Below are positions 51,971 to 61,696 of a stretch of 64,000 nucleotides of DNA, in pieces. The notes beneath the pieces were generated by a model, which made no database searches, was not told the origin of the DNA, and saw only the letters and a list, made by a program, of their open reading frames with translations. Each line of letters starts with the position of its first letter. The stretch's first letter is position 1. The stretch comes from Pseudothauera nasutitermitis (GTDB lineage Bacteria > Pseudomonadota > Gammaproteobacteria > Burkholderiales > Rhodocyclaceae), in NCBI RefSeq assembly GCF_004801295.1, contig NZ_SSOC01000002.1:186001-250000 (forward strand), read 5' to 3'. Position numbers and translations under genes: made by a program.

Positions 51971-54319
51971 ATGGCTCCACGCGCCACCCTGCTCGCCGCC
52001 GCCCTGTTCGCCCTCGGCAGCCCCCCCGCCATCGTCCACGCCGCCACCTTCGACCAGCCGGCCCAGCCGCTGGCGCAGGCCCTCGACCAATTCACCCGCC
52101 AGGCCGGCCTGCAGGCGCTGGCCTCGCCGGAACTGATCCGTGGCCGGCAGGCCCGGGCCATCAGCGGCGCGCGGGACGTTTCCGAAGCGCTGGAGCAGAT
52201 GCTCGATGGCACCGGCCTGCGCGGGCGCATCGACGGCGGGACGCTGCTGATCGAGGCCGCAGCAGGAGATGGGGCGACCGCTCTGGCTCCGGTGACGGTA
52301 ACCGCTGCGATCGACCGCAGCGCGACCACGGAACACACCGGCAGCTACACCACCAGCGCCATGAATACGGCAACCCGGCTCGGGCTTTCTATCCGCCAGA
52401 CACCGCAGTCGGTCAGTGTGGTGACGCGCCAGCAGATCGAAGACCAAGGGCTCACCAGCATTGAAAGCGTGCTCGAAAGAAGCGTCGGTATCACCCAGAA
52501 CAAATACGAATCCGACCGTGGGGACTTCAGCGCGCGTGGTTTCACCATCAGCAAGATCCAGATCGATGGCCTGCCTTCCTACGCCAGTAATTCCTTCGAT
52601 TCCGACGCCTTTTCCGACACGGCGCTCTACGACCGGGTGGAAATCGTGCGCGGCGCCACAGGGCTGCTGGCTGGCACCGGCGACCCTTCCGCCACCGTCA
52701 ATCTGGTCAGGAAGCGGCCGACGAAAGACTTTCAAGGATATGCACAGATTGGCGCCGGCCGCTGGGACACCTACCGGACTGAAGTGGATTTGTCCGGGCC
52801 TATCGCTGCTGAAGGCAAAATCCGTGGGCGTTTGGTGGGCGCCTATGCGGACGGCAAGTCCTTCATGGAGAACTATCAGAAGGACACCAGCGCCTTGTAC
52901 GGCATCCTGGAGGCCGACCTGCCTGCCGATGCGGTGCTGAGCATCGGTGTCGACTACCGCAAGAGCCATGTGAATGGTGCGACTTGGTATCCTCCCGTTC
53001 CATTATTTTTCTCGGATGGCAGTCGCACCGATTTCTCCCGCTCCACCAGCACGGGCGCCAAATGGGCTTACATCAACAACGAGAGCACGTCCATTTTCGT
53101 CGGTCTGGAAAAGCAGTTCGCCAATGGCTGGACCACCAAACTGCAGTACACCGACCGGGATGGCAAGACGCGTCCCAAGCATATGAGCACCTGGGGCTTC
53201 CCGGATCGGGTAACAGGAGGTGGCATGGAGGCCGATTACCAGTCCCAGGACAGCCGTCGCCAGCAGCAGGCACTGGATATCCACGCCGCTGGTCCGTTCA
53301 GCCTTTTCGGACGCGAGCATGAACTCGTTCTGGGATATGCCAGAAACGCCAGCAAAACCGATACCGAGTGGTTTTATCGCCACTACGGTGCACCGCTGGG
53401 CAGTTTTTACGACCGGCACAATTTCCCGGAGCCGCACGCAGGCAACGGGGCCAGCACGCAGCAGTTCGAGCAACGCGAAAGCGCGGCCTATCTGACCAGC
53501 CGCTGGAACGTTACCGATCCTCTGAAGCTGATCATCGGTCTGCGGGTCACCGATGCCGAGCAGGAAATCATCGCCGATGGTGTGCGTACTTCGGCCCGTT
53601 ACCGCGATGAACTGACGCCCTATGCAGGCGTAGTCTACGACATTTCCCGAAATTACTCGGTTTACACGAGCTACACCGGCATCTTCAAAACGCAGACCGC
53701 CCGCAACCGCGCCGGGAATCTGCTGGACCCGGTCATTGGCAAGAACTACGAAGCGGGGGTGAAGGGCGAGTTCTACGACGGCCGGCTGACGGTATCCGCC
53801 GCCGCGTTCAAGGTGAAGCAGGACAACCTGGCCTCGTTCGACGCAATCGTCGATGGGGAGGCGCGTTACAAAGCGATCAATGGCGCGACCGTCCAGGGCT
53901 ATGAACTGGAAGCATCCGGAGCGCTGACGCCGGACTGGGACGTTTCCGCCGGCTTCACCAAGCGCACGATGAAGAACGGCAATGAGTCCTATCTGGAAAC
54001 GACCCAGCCCGAAAAACTGCTCCGGCTGAGCAGTTCCCACAGGCTGCCTGGCGCACTCAGCAGGGTGATGGTCGGGGGACATGTGACGTGGCAAAGCCGC
54101 ATCTACGAAAAAGGCACCGGCCCCGGCGGCATCGATCCCGTGCAGAACAGCTATGCCTTGCTCCATCTCTTTGCCAGCTATCAGGCCGACGACAATCTGA
54201 GCTTCCAGTTGAACATCAACAACGTGTTCGACAAGAAGTATCTTTCGGGGATTCTGGGTGGTTATGGGCGCTATGGCGATCCACGCAATGTTTATCTGAG
54301 AGCGAAGTACCGTTTCTGA
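51971..54319 (+). CDS. TonB-dependent siderophore receptor with STN signalling domain
   Basis: A 782-aa outer-membrane receptor of the FpvA/FoxA transducer type. Parts: a signal peptide (1-24, ending VHAA); an STN domain (25-95, PLAQALDQFTRQAGLQALASPE) that signals to the FecR part; a plug (about 130-270) with IRQTPQSVSVVTRQQIEDQG and VEIVRGATGLL; and a barrel ending with Phe in NVYLRAKYRF. GVKGEFYDGRL and NINNVFDKKYL are typical barrel segments. The partner of the fused sigma/anti-sigma protein just upstream. The siderophore cannot be predicted. Its base composition is less GC-rich than its neighbours. Confidence 0.93.
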   Translation: MAPRATLLAAALFALGSPPAIVHAATFDQPAQPLAQALDQFTRQAGLQALASPELIRGRQARAISGARDVSEALEQMLDGTGLRGRIDGGTLLIEAAAGDGATALAPVTVTAAIDRSATTEHTGSYTTSAMNTATRLGLSIRQTPQSVSVVTRQQIEDQGLTSIESVLERSVGITQNKYESDRGDFSARGFTISKIQIDGLPSYASNSFDSDAFSDTALYDRVEIVRGATGLLAGTGDPSATVNLVRKRPTKDFQGYAQIGAGRWDTYRTEVDLSGPIAAEGKIRGRLVGAYADGKSFMENYQKDTSALYGILEADLPADAVLSIGVDYRKSHVNGATWYPPVPLFFSDGSRTDFSRSTSTGAKWAYINNESTSIFVGLEKQFANGWTTKLQYTDRDGKTRPKHMSTWGFPDRVTGGGMEADYQSQDSRRQQQALDIHAAGPFSLFGREHELVLGYARNASKTDTEWFYRHYGAPLGSFYDRHNFPEPHAGNGASTQQFEQRESAAYLTSRWNVTDPLKLIIGLRVTDAEQEIIADGVRTSARYRDELTPYAGVVYDISRNYSVYTSYTGIFKTQTARNRAGNLLDPVIGKNYEAGVKGEFYDGRLTVSAAAFKVKQDNLASFDAIVDGEARYKAINGATVQGYELEASGALTPDWDVSAGFTKRTMKNGNESYLETTQPEKLLRLSSSHRLPGALSRVMVGGHVTWQSRIYEKGTGPGGIDPVQNSYALLHLFASYQADDNLSFQLNINNVFDKKYLSGILGGYGRYGDPRNVYLRAKYRF

Positions 54320-54335
54320 TTGGTTCCGTCATCCG

Positions 54336-54369
54336 AACGGCCCCGGACGAAGCGATCGCCGGGGCCGTT
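54336..54369 (+). terminator. Intrinsic terminator after the siderophore receptor
   Basis: Arms of 11 bp (54336-54346 and 54359-54369), 12-base loop, starting 17 bp after the receptor stop and followed by TCATT. The T-run is short, so termination may be partial. Confidence 0.65.
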
Positions 54370-54450
54370 TCATTCACCGCGCCGGCCGGCCGCAAATGCA
54401 ACAATTCGTAAGAAAGTTGCCATTTTCGCCGCCTCAAACGAAAGGCACAC

Positions 54451-54492
54451 AAAAACGAACCGCCGGGCTGCTCGCGCAGGCCCGGCGGTTCG
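54451..54492 (-). terminator. Intrinsic terminator of the Rpn-type gene
   Basis: A 13-bp perfect stem (54456-54468 with 54480-54492) and an 11-base loop. On the minus strand it is followed by TTTTTGTG (54455-54448). It lies 20 bp after the Rpn-type stop codon, the ideal position. Confidence 0.85.
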
Positions 54493-54512
54493 TCGTTGGG
54501 CTGCGGCCTGCG

Positions 54513-55499
54513 CTATTCCGGCTTGCCCAGCACCCCTTCCAGGCTGTCCGCGCTCAGCACGGCCTCGGTCCATTGCTCCAGCTCCGCCTCCGTCGCCCGC
54601 CCCAGCCGCGCCATCGCCCACGCCGGCAGTTCGCCGAAACGCAGGCGCAACTGGCGCTCCAGGGTCTTGGCAGCGCCTTCCTGACGGCCTTCCAGGCGCC
54701 CTTCCTGCATCCACTTCCGGGTCCATTGTTCGATGCGTTCGGCCAGCATGCTGTCGATCTCCTGCAAGTCGGTGAATTCTTCGATGGGTTCGCCGGGGTT
54801 CAGTTTCCGAAGGATGATTCGATTGTAGAACACCACGAACACCCGGCGCAGGCTGTCGTACTGCGGGCCTTTCAAGTGTTGGACCAATTCGCGGGTGGCT
54901 ACGCTGATGGCGGGGGCTTCGGGAGTGTTTCCCAGGCGGATCAGCAGCGCCAGCAGGTTGCCCGACAGGCGCCGCAGTTCCTCGTCCGCCACCCGCCCTT
55001 CGTCGAGCAGGTGATAGCGGAAGGATGGCCGCCAGCGCGCCAGGCCGACGGGGGCGGCGATGAGGTGGGCGAGTTCGCGCGTGGGGCGCCAGCGCGGCTG
55101 GCCGTTGTAGAGCACCAGCGGCAGCACGGGAGGCAGCTTGCGGCCGCGGGCGATCTGGCCGCTCTTGATGAGATCCTGGTACAGCAGGCACACGTAGGTG
55201 AGCATACGGAGCGCCATCCACGGATCGGCCCGGCTCTGGAATTCGATCAGCAGGTAAAGGTACAGCCATTCACTGCGCCCGTCGGGCAGGTTCAGGCGCA
55301 CGCGCCAGATCACGTCGTCGGCGCGTTGCAGCAATTCATCGCTGACGTACTGGCCGTTGGGCTTTTCCAGCGTGGCGAAGTCCAGCTGCGCCACCCAGTC
55401 TTCATGCACGAAGCCGCGCAGCAGGGCTTCCACCATCTGCGGGTGGGAGAACAGTTGCTTGTACAGGCCGTCGTAGGGGGTGGCAGGCGGAGAAGACAT
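54513..55499 (-). CDS. Rpn/YhgA-family recombination-promoting nuclease (PD-(D/E)XK)
   Basis: A 328-aa protein of the Rpn family, often mislabelled as a transposase. The nuclease core shows DGLYKQLFSHPQMVEALL, then the catalytic strand LYLLIEFQSRADPWMALRML with the E-x-Q and following residues, and LPLVLYNGQPRW. A C-terminal DUF4351-like segment (EGRQEGAAKTLERQLRLRFG...) follows. E. coli RpnA-E cut DNA and promote RecA-independent recombination. The ATG at 55499 starts the family's N-terminus; the frame open to 55754 is not supported. There are no inverted repeats at its ends, so it is not an IS. Confidence 0.85.
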   Translation of the reverse strand: MSSPPATPYDGLYKQLFSHPQMVEALLRGFVHEDWVAQLDFATLEKPNGQYVSDELLQRADDVIWRVRLNLPDGRSEWLYLYLLIEFQSRADPWMALRMLTYVCLLYQDLIKSGQIARGRKLPPVLPLVLYNGQPRWRPTRELAHLIAAPVGLARWRPSFRYHLLDEGRVADEELRRLSGNLLALLIRLGNTPEAPAISVATRELVQHLKGPQYDSLRRVFVVFYNRIILRKLNPGEPIEEFTDLQEIDSMLAERIEQWTRKWMQEGRLEGRQEGAAKTLERQLRLRFGELPAWAMARLGRATEAELEQWTEAVLSADSLEGVLGKPE

Positions 55500-55720
55500 G
55501 GTGGATGTGTCTTGAGCAGAAGACGGATTATGCCAAAAACAAATCCATTTCGTGCCCTTGGCATAAACGAATTGGCCGATGTTCTCGGCCATGGCGCATT
55601 CGTCTTGTCCACCGATGCGATATTCGCCATCGACAACGCCAGGCTCCGCAACCCCGTGGGCAGCCTCGGCATGAAAGACCGGATGAAGAATAACGGGCTG
55701 GCTGATCCCGCGCCTTAAGC

Positions 55721-56116
55721 CTACCGCCCCTCGTGCGCCTGCAAGGCGGCCCACTCGTCATCCCCGAACAGCCGCGAACGGGTCAGGAAGCGCACGCCTT
55801 CCGGGCCTTCCAGGGAGAACATCCCGCCCCTGCCCGGCACCACGTCGATGATCAACTGGGTGTGCGCCCAGTATTCGAACTGGGCGCGGCTCATGTAGAA
55901 CGGGCAGCCGCCGATCTCGCCCAGTTGCACGTCGGCGGCACCGACCTGGAATTCGCCCTGCGGGTAGCACATCGGCGAGCTGCCGTCGCAGCAGCCGCCG
56001 GATTGATGGAACAGCAAGGGGCCGTGCCGAACGCGCAGGCGCTCGATGAGTTGCAGCGCCGAGGGAGTGGCCACAACCCGGAGAGGTGGGGAGGGAGCGC
56101 TCTGCGGTCCGGTCAC
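55721..56116 (-). CDS. DUF779 protein (aldehyde dehydrogenase-associated)
   Basis: A 131-aa protein of the DUF779 family, repeatedly found beside aldehyde dehydrogenases. Conserved segments are LLFHQSGGCCDGSSPMCYP with closely spaced Cys, IGGCPFYMS, and LIIDVVPGRGGMFSLE. The Cys pattern suggests metal binding, but function is unproven. The GTG at 56116 is preceded by AGGAGG, which decides the start; there is no ATG upstream before the adh stop 20 bp away. It is the last gene of the aldh-adh-DUF779 operon. The 221 bp upstream of 55721 toward the Rpn gene hold nothing I recognise. Confidence 0.85.
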   Translation of the reverse strand: MTGPQSAPSPPLRVVATPSALQLIERLRVRHGPLLFHQSGGCCDGSSPMCYPQGEFQVGAADVQLGEIGGCPFYMSRAQFEYWAHTQLIIDVVPGRGGMFSLEGPEGVRFLTRSRLFGDDEWAALQAHEGR

Positions 56117-56136
56117 GGTTCGGTCCTCCTGGCGGC

Positions 56137-57165
56137 CTATGCCGCCATGTCGAGCACGATGCGGCCTTCGATCTGGCCCTTGTGCATGCGTGCGAAGATG
56201 TCGTTGATGTTCTCCAGCTTGTCGGCCGCCACGGTGGCCTTGACCTTGCCCATCTCGGCGAAATCCAGCGATTCCTGCAGATCCAGGCGGGTGCCGACGA
56301 TGGAGCCGCGCACGGTCACGCCGTTGAGCACCATGCCGAAGATGTCGAGCGGGAAGTCGCCCGGCGGCAGGCCGTTGAGCGACACCGTGCCGCCGCGGCG
56401 GACCATGCCGATGGCCTGTTCGAAGGCCTTGGGCGACACCGCGGTGACCAGCGCACCGTGGGCGCCGCCGATTTCCTTCTTCAGATAGGCTACCGGGTCG
56501 GTGGTCCGCGCGTTGACCGTGACGGTGGCGCCCAGGCGCTCGGCCAGTTTGAGCTTCGCGTCGTCGACGTCCACCGCCGCCACGTTCAGGCCCATCGCCT
56601 TGGCGTACTGCACGGCCATGTGGCCCAGCCCGCCGATGCCGGAGATCACCACCCAGTTGCCGGGCCTGGTATCGGTGACCTTGAGGCCCTTGTAGACGGT
56701 CACCCCCGCGCACAGCACCGGGGCGATTTCCACAAAGCCAATGCTCTTCGGCAGGTGGCCGACGTAGCCGGCGTTGGCCAGCGCGTATTCGGCAAAGCCA
56801 CCATTGACCGAATAACCGGTGTTGCGCTGCGACTCGCACAGGGTTTCCCAGCCGCCCAGGCAGTGCTCGCAGTGGCCGCAGGCCGAATACAGCCAGGGGA
56901 TGCCGACGCGGTCGCCTTCCTTGACATGGGCGACGCCGGCGCCGACCGCGACCACGTGGCCAACACCCTCATGGCCAGGGATGAACGGCGGATTCGGTTT
57001 GACCGGCCAGTCGCCCTCGGCCGCATGCAGGTCGGTGTGGCAGACGCCGCAGGCTTCGATCTTGACCAGGATGTCGCCCGCGCCCGGACGCGGCACCTCG
57101 ACCTCTTCGATGGTCAGCGGTTTGCCGAACTCACGTACCACGGCGGCTTTCATCGTCTTCTGCAT
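56137..57165 (-). CDS. Zinc-dependent alcohol dehydrogenase (AdhP-like)
   Basis: NAD-dependent medium-chain dehydrogenase oxidising primary alcohols such as ethanol. It is 342 aa. Catalytic zinc: CGVCHTDLH and GHEGVGHVV; structural zinc: the four-Cys stretch [15 protein letters not shown]; coenzyme: [20 protein letters not shown] precedes the ATG at 57165, with a second ATG at 57153. It lies between aldh and DUF779 and would feed aldehyde to the dehydrogenase encoded upstream. Confidence 0.93.
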   Translation of the reverse strand: MQKTMKAAVVREFGKPLTIEEVEVPRPGAGDILVKIEACGVCHTDLHAAEGDWPVKPNPPFIPGHEGVGHVVAVGAGVAHVKEGDRVGIPWLYSACGHCEHCLGGWETLCESQRNTGYSVNGGFAEYALANAGYVGHLPKSIGFVEIAPVLCAGVTVYKGLKVTDTRPGNWVVISGIGGLGHMAVQYAKAMGLNVAAVDVDDAKLKLAERLGATVTVNARTTDPVAYLKKEIGGAHGALVTAVSPKAFEQAIGMVRRGGTVSLNGLPPGDFPLDIFGMVLNGVTVRGSIVGTRLDLQESLDFAEMGKVKATVAADKLENINDIFARMHKGQIEGRIVLDMAA

Positions 57166-57194
57166 GGAACACTCCCTGTGAAAATGGAAAACAC

Positions 57195-57276
57195 TCCCGG
57201 ACGGAGCTGACGCGGCGGACATCCCGTCCGGGAAGGACGCCTGCCGGCCAGACCGCCGCGCCTACAAGCGCGGCGG
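57195..57276. repeat. Two intercistronic stem-loops between aldh and adh
   Basis: Arms 57195-57204/57224-57233 (10 bp) and 57253-57261/57268-57276 (9 bp) lie in the 124-bp gap. Neither has a T-run on the minus strand, so they probably tune mRNA stability between the two genes rather than terminate. Confidence 0.5.
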
Positions 57277-57289
57277 CGGCCCACCGGGC

Positions 57290-58807
57290 TCAGAAGAAGC
57301 CCAGCGCGTTGGGCGAGTACGACACCAGCAGGTTCTTGGTCTGCTGATAGTGCGCCAGCATCATCTTGTGGTTCTCGCGCCCGATGCCGGACTGCTTGTA
57401 GCCGCCGAAGGCCGCATGCGCGGGATACAGGTGATAGCAGTTGGTCCACACCCGGCCGGCCTGGATGGCGCGCCCCATGCGGAAGGCACGCGAGGCGTCG
57501 CGCGTCCACACGCCGGCGCCCAGGCCGTACAGCGTGTCGTTGGCGATGGCCAGGGCGTCCTCCTCGTCCTTGAAGGTGGTCACCGCCACCACCGGGCCGA
57601 AGATTTCTTCCTGGAAGATGCGCATCTTGTTGTGGCCCTTGAACACCGTGGGCTTCACATAGAAGCCGTCGGCCAGGTCGCCTTCCAGCACGTTGCGCTC
57701 GCCCCCGGTCAGGCACTGCGCGCCTTCCTGGCGGCCGATGTCCAGGTAGGCGAGGATCTTCTCCAACTGCTCGGAGGAGGCCTGCGCACCGATCATCGTG
57801 GAGGCATCCAGCGGGTTGCCCTGCTTGATCTTCGCCACGCGGTCCAGCGCGCGGGCGATGAACTTGTCGTAGATCGACTCCTGGATCAGCACGCGCGACG
57901 GGCAGGTGCACACTTCGCCCTGGTTGAGCGCGAACATGGCAAAACCTTCCAGGCACTTGTCGAAGTAGGCGTCGTCGGCCGCCATCACGTCCTCGAAGAA
58001 CACGTTGGGGCTCTTGCCGCCCAACTCCAGGGTGACCGGGATGATGTTCTGCGCGGCGTACTGCATGATCAGCCGGCCGGTGGTGGTCTCGCCGGTAAAC
58101 GCCACCTTGGCGATGCGGCGGTTGGAGGCGAGCGGCTTGCCGGCTTCCAGGCCGAAGCCGTTGACCACGTTGAGCACGCCCGGCGGCAGCAGGTCGCCGA
58201 TCAGTTCCAGCACCACCAGCAGCGAGGCCGGGGTCTGCTCGGCGGGCTTGAGCACCACGCAGTTGCCCGCCGCCAGCGCCGGAGCCAGCTTCCAGGCGGC
58301 CATCAGGATGGGGAAATTCCACGGAATGATCTGCCCCACCACGCCCAGCGGCTCCTTGAAGTGGTACGCGTAGGTGGTTTCGTCGATCGGGCAGATCGAG
58401 CCTTCCTCGGCGCGGATGCAGCCGGCGAAGTAACGGAAGTGGTCGACGGTCAGCGGAATGTCTGCCGCCAGGGTCTCGCGCAGCGGCTTGCCGTTGTCCA
58501 GCGTCTCGGCGGTGGCGATGAGCTGGAGGTTGGCCTCGATGCGGTCGGCGATGCGGTTGAGCACGTTGGCGCGTTCGGCCGGCGAGGTACGCCCCCACGC
58601 TGCCTTGGCCGCGTGCGCGGCATCCAGCGCGGCTTCGATGTCCTTTTCGTTCGAGCGCGGCACCGCGCACAGCACGCGGTCGGTGACCGGGCTGCGGTTC
58701 TCGAAGTACTGCCCGTCTGCCGGCGGTACCCATTTGCCGCCGATGTAGTTCTCGTACTGGGTCTTGAACGGGTTTTCGATGCTGACTTCGTTGATGCGCA
58801 GGCTCAT
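57290..58807 (-). CDS. NAD-dependent acetaldehyde/aldehyde dehydrogenase (AldB/ExaC-like)
   Basis: Oxidises aldehydes to acids. It is 505 aa. The coenzyme and active-site motifs are [34 protein letters not shown] (catalytic Glu) and [13 protein letters not shown] (catalytic Cys). It resembles the acetaldehyde dehydrogenases of ethanol oxidation. GGAGGAG precedes the ATG at 58807. It is the first gene of the operon and has a sigma-54 promoter about 65 bp upstream. Divergent from the AcoR-type activator. Confidence 0.94.
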   Translation of the reverse strand: MSLRINEVSIENPFKTQYENYIGGKWVPPADGQYFENRSPVTDRVLCAVPRSNEKDIEAALDAAHAAKAAWGRTSPAERANVLNRIADRIEANLQLIATAETLDNGKPLRETLAADIPLTVDHFRYFAGCIRAEEGSICPIDETTYAYHFKEPLGVVGQIIPWNFPILMAAWKLAPALAAGNCVVLKPAEQTPASLLVVLELIGDLLPPGVLNVVNGFGLEAGKPLASNRRIAKVAFTGETTTGRLIMQYAAQNIIPVTLELGGKSPNVFFEDVMAADDAYFDKCLEGFAMFALNQGEVCTCPSRVLIQESIYDKFIARALDRVAKIKQGNPLDASTMIGAQASSEQLEKILAYLDIGRQEGAQCLTGGERNVLEGDLADGFYVKPTVFKGHNKMRIFQEEIFGPVVAVTTFKDEEDALAIANDTLYGLGAGVWTRDASRAFRMGRAIQAGRVWTNCYHLYPAHAAFGGYKQSGIGRENHKMMLAHYQQTKNLLVSYSPNALGFF

Positions 58808-58869
58808 GTTTGTTACTCCTCCGGTGGATTTGTCGTGGGCGCCGCCGTCGCGGCGGGCCCGCAGTGCGC

Positions 58870-58885
58870 AGCAGGCCGCGTGCCA
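58870..58885 (-). promoter_or_regulatory. Sigma-54 (-24/-12) promoter of the aldh-adh operon
   Basis: On the minus strand TGGCACG (58885-58879), four bases, then CTGCT (58874-58870). Against the consensus TGGCACG-N4-TTGCW only one base differs, and the essential GG and GC are exactly spaced. Transcription would start near 58858, about 50 nt before the aldh ATG. It matches the sigma-54 activator encoded divergently. Confidence 0.8.
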
Positions 58886-59023
58886 TGGCGCGCCGCACCA
58901 TCCCCCTTCCCGCCCGGAGCCTGCGGGTCCGCGCGCACATCCCGCGGCGCAGCACGGCACCCCTGCGGCGAACTTGCGCGAACGGCGCCCAAGTGGCCTA
59001 ATTAGCCGATAAAAATCATGAAT

Positions 59024-59042
59024 TTGTCGCAATTTGCGACAA
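59024..59042. promoter_or_regulatory. Inverted repeat 1, likely activator binding site
   Basis: A perfect 9-1-9 inverted repeat TTGTCGCAA-T-TTGCGACAA, containing TGTCGC-N5-GCGACA. It lies about 140 bp upstream of the sigma-54 promoter, where an enhancer-binding protein would bind. Confidence 0.75.
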
Positions 59043-59111
59043 CACGGGGATTCCCGGCGCGACACCCGCGACGCCCTTTCCCCGATGGCCCGCAGAAGGC
59101 CGGGCGGCGCT

Positions 59112-59128
59112 TGTCGCGCCGCGCGACA
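59112..59128. promoter_or_regulatory. Inverted repeat 2, likely activator binding site
   Basis: A perfect 7-3-7 inverted repeat TGTCGCG-CCG-CGCGACA with the same TGTCGC-N5-GCGACA core as repeat 1. The centres are 87 bp apart. It lies 21 bp before the activator ATG, so binding could also repress the activator's own gene. Confidence 0.7.
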
Positions 59129-59149
59129 CCCCACGGAGGAGAGCGGAGC

Positions 59150-61024
59150 ATGAACCTGTCGAACACTCCCGTACGTCCCGCGCCGAGCGAGGCGGACCTA
59201 GCCCGCGCCCGGCGCGATTTCTTTCTGCGCGGCCGCCCGCCCGGCGCCCTGCTCGGCCGCCGCGTGCTCGGTTCATGGATGCGCTGCATGCAGCGCGGGC
59301 TGGTGGCCGAACGCGCCTGCCCGGTGGAGCCGCTGGGGTCGGCTGCGCTGCTCGCCGCGCGCGAGCGTGCCGAGCTGCTGCGCCGCCTGGCCGCGCCGGA
59401 GCTGGAATTCCTCGCCGAAACCCTGGCCGACACCGCCAGCCAGGTCATCCTGGCCAACGCCGATGGGCTGATCCTCGACACGCGCGGCGATGCCCGCGCC
59501 ATGGACCGCGCCACCCGCGTGGCCCTGCTGCCCGGGGTGAGCTGGGCCGAGGCGGCGATGGGCACCAACGCCATCGGCACCGCGCTGGCCGACAACGAGC
59601 TCACCGAAATCTGGGGCGGCGAACACTTCCACGACCAGCATCACCGCCTGTGCTGCACGGCCGTGCCCATCCTCGACCACACCGGCCAGCCGGTGGGCCT
59701 GCTCGACGTTTCCGGCGATGCCCGCCTGCCGCGCGGCTACGCGCGCGCCATCGTGCTGCGCGCGGCGCGCGAGATCGAGCAGCGCTGGCTGCTCAACGCC
59801 CCGGAGCGCTATGCCCGCCTGCGCTTCCATCCCGAGCGCGCCTGCGTGGGCGCCTACCAGGAAGGCGTGCTGCTGCTCGACGACGACCGCATCGTCGGCG
59901 CCAACCGCAGCGCCCTGCAATGGCTGGAGACCGACTGGAGACTCATCGGCCGCGCCGTGGACCAGGTGTTCGAGCATGCCGGCCCATCCGCCGAGCGCCT
60001 GCGCACGCGCGCCGGCCGGGCGCTATTCGGCCAGTTGCAGGCCGCCCGCCGCCCACGCATGGCCGCCGGCGCGCCACGTGCGGTCGACCCGGTGGAAAGC
60101 GACGGCCCCTGGCTGGGCGAACCGCAGCGCGTGGCGCTGGAGCGCACCCGGCGCGCCATCGACGCCGGCCTGTCCACCGTGCTGCACGGCGAAACGGGCT
60201 GCGGCAAGGAAGTGCTGGCGCGCCGCGCGCACGCCCTGTCTTCGCGTGCCAGTGGCCCCTTCGTGGCGATCAACTGCGCCGCCCTGCCGGACACGCTGAT
60301 CGAGGCCGAACTGTTCGGCTACACCGAAGGCGCCTTCACCGGCGCGCGGCGCAAAGGCTCGCCGGGGCGCATCGCCGAGGCGGACGGCGGCATCCTGTTC
60401 CTCGACGAGATCGGCGACATGCCGCTGCTGCTGCAAAGCCGCCTGCTGCGCGTGCTGCAGGAACACCGGGTGGAACCGCTGGGCGGCGGCGCGGCGCGCG
60501 CGGTCGATTGCGTGGTGCTGTGCGCCACCCACCGCGACCTGGACGCCCTGGTCGCCAGCGGCGAATTCCGCGCCGATCTGCTCTACCGCCTGCGCGAGCA
60601 CCAGGAAACGCTGCCCGCCTGGCGCACCCTGCCGGAAGCCCAGCGGCGCGACGCACTGTCCCGCCTGTGGGCCTGCGCCGGCGGCCCGGCACGCGGCGTC
60701 CGCCTGGCGCCGGAAGCCTTCGACCGGCTGGTGGCACACGCCTGGCCGGGCAACTTCCGCCAGTGCGCCGCCGCGCTGCGCGCGCTGGCGGCCTTTGCCG
60801 ACGACGGCGCGCAACTCGGCCCGGCCGATCTGCCCGCCGAACTGCAACCGGCGGTGGAAGCGGCACGGGCTTCGCTGGAAGAGCTCAGCCACGGCGCCAT
60901 CGTCTCCGCGCTGGCGCGCCACCGTGGCAAGGTGGCCGCGGCGGCAGCGGAGCTGGGCATTCACCGCGCCACGCTGTATCGGCGCATGCGCAAGCTGGGT
61001 ATCGCGGCCAGCGGCGAGGGCTGA
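59150..61024 (+). CDS. AcoR-type sigma-54-dependent transcriptional activator
   Basis: A 624-aa bacterial enhancer-binding protein. The N-terminal region (to about 310) is a GAF-containing sensor as in AcoR ([31 protein letters not shown]). The AAA+ domain has Walker A GETGCGKE (about 347), the sigma-54 contact GAFTGA (394-399) and Walker [13 protein letters not shown] Fis-type helix-turn-helix ends the protein ([21 protein letters not shown]). GGAGGAG precedes the ATG at 59150; the open frame from 59018 crosses the operators. It probably senses an alcohol or aldehyde and switches on the divergent aldh-adh-DUF779 operon. Confidence 0.9.
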   Translation: MNLSNTPVRPAPSEADLARARRDFFLRGRPPGALLGRRVLGSWMRCMQRGLVAERACPVEPLGSAALLAARERAELLRRLAAPELEFLAETLADTASQVILANADGLILDTRGDARAMDRATRVALLPGVSWAEAAMGTNAIGTALADNELTEIWGGEHFHDQHHRLCCTAVPILDHTGQPVGLLDVSGDARLPRGYARAIVLRAAREIEQRWLLNAPERYARLRFHPERACVGAYQEGVLLLDDDRIVGANRSALQWLETDWRLIGRAVDQVFEHAGPSAERLRTRAGRALFGQLQAARRPRMAAGAPRAVDPVESDGPWLGEPQRVALERTRRAIDAGLSTVLHGETGCGKEVLARRAHALSSRASGPFVAINCAALPDTLIEAELFGYTEGAFTGARRKGSPGRIAEADGGILFLDEIGDMPLLLQSRLLRVLQEHRVEPLGGGAARAVDCVVLCATHRDLDALVASGEFRADLLYRLREHQETLPAWRTLPEAQRRDALSRLWACAGGPARGVRLAPEAFDRLVAHAWPGNFRQCAAALRALAAFADDGAQLGPADLPAELQPAVEAARASLEELSHGAIVSALARHRGKVAAAAAELGIHRATLYRRMRKLGIAASGEG

Positions 61025-61063
61025 ACCCGCCGTCGCCGCGCATCACCGCACGGCGATCGGCAC

Positions 61064-61696
61064 TCAGCCGGGAGATTCCGTGGATTCGCCGCTTTCGTCC
61101 GCGCCGACCTCTTCCGCCGCTTCGCTCGCCGGCTGGCCCAGCGCGGGCAGTTCGACCAGTTCCATGATGCGCTCGATCTCGGTGAGCGCCGGCAGTTCGG
61201 TCAGGCTGCGCAGGCCCAGGTCGTCGAGAAAGCGCCGGGTGGTGGCGAACAGCGCCGGGCGGCCGGGCGTGTCGCGGTGGCCGACCTCGTCGATCCAGCC
61301 GCGCGACTCCAGCGTCTTCAGCACGCTCGGGGAAACCGCCACGCCGCGGATGTCCTCGATGTCACCGCGCGTCACCGGCTGACGGTAGGCGATGATCGCC
61401 AGGGTTTCCAGCACTGCGCGGGAGTATTTCGGCGGTTTTTCTTCCTTCAGCCGGTCCAGATAGACCTGGTATTCCAGGCGGGTCTGGAAGCGCCAGCCGC
61501 CCGCGGTCTGCGCCAGTTCCACACCACGCCCGTCCCAGTCGGCGCGCAGCTCGTCGAGCAGGCGGCGGACGAAATCCGCGCCGGGGTCTTCCTCGAACAG
61601 GCGGCGCAGCGTGGCCACCGGCATCGGCGCGCCGGCCGCGAGCAGCGCGGTCTCGATGACGCGCTTGTAGTCCTCAGGCGTGTTCGGTGACTGCAT
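61064..61696 (-). CDS. scpB: Segregation and condensation protein B
   Basis: Kleisin-associated winged-helix subunit of the SMC-ScpAB condensin. It is 210 aa with two winged helices (about 10-170): [21 protein letters not shown], and [37 protein letters not shown], the family signature. The C-terminus is acidic. The ATG at 61696 lies inside the end of scpA (23-bp overlap). It is convergent with the AcoR-type gene. In many relatives rluB follows directly; here it does not. Confidence 0.95.
   Translation of the reverse strand: MQSPNTPEDYKRVIETALLAAGAPMPVATLRRLFEEDPGADFVRRLLDELRADWDGRGVELAQTAGGWRFQTRLEYQVYLDRLKEEKPPKYSRAVLETLAIIAYRQPVTRGDIEDIRGVAVSPSVLKTLESRGWIDEVGHRDTPGRPALFATTRRFLDDLGLRSLTELPALTEIERIMELVELPALGQPASEAAEEVGADESGESTESPG

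Noticed and set aside
54513-55499. Transposase or insertion sequence
   Set aside because: The protein is Rpn/PD-(D/E)XK type; no terminal inverted repeats or target-site duplications flank it.
55530-55718. 62-codon plus-strand ORF between the Rpn-type gene and DUF779
   Set aside because: No Shine-Dalgarno sequence, no family resemblance, and the gap may just be spacer or decayed sequence.
58955-58969. Second sigma-54-like sequence (plus strand, cGGcac...gGC) toward the activator gene
   Set aside because: GG/GC spacing fits but the -12 element has CGGC instead of TTGC and the rest is weak; the GC-rich context makes chance matches likely.
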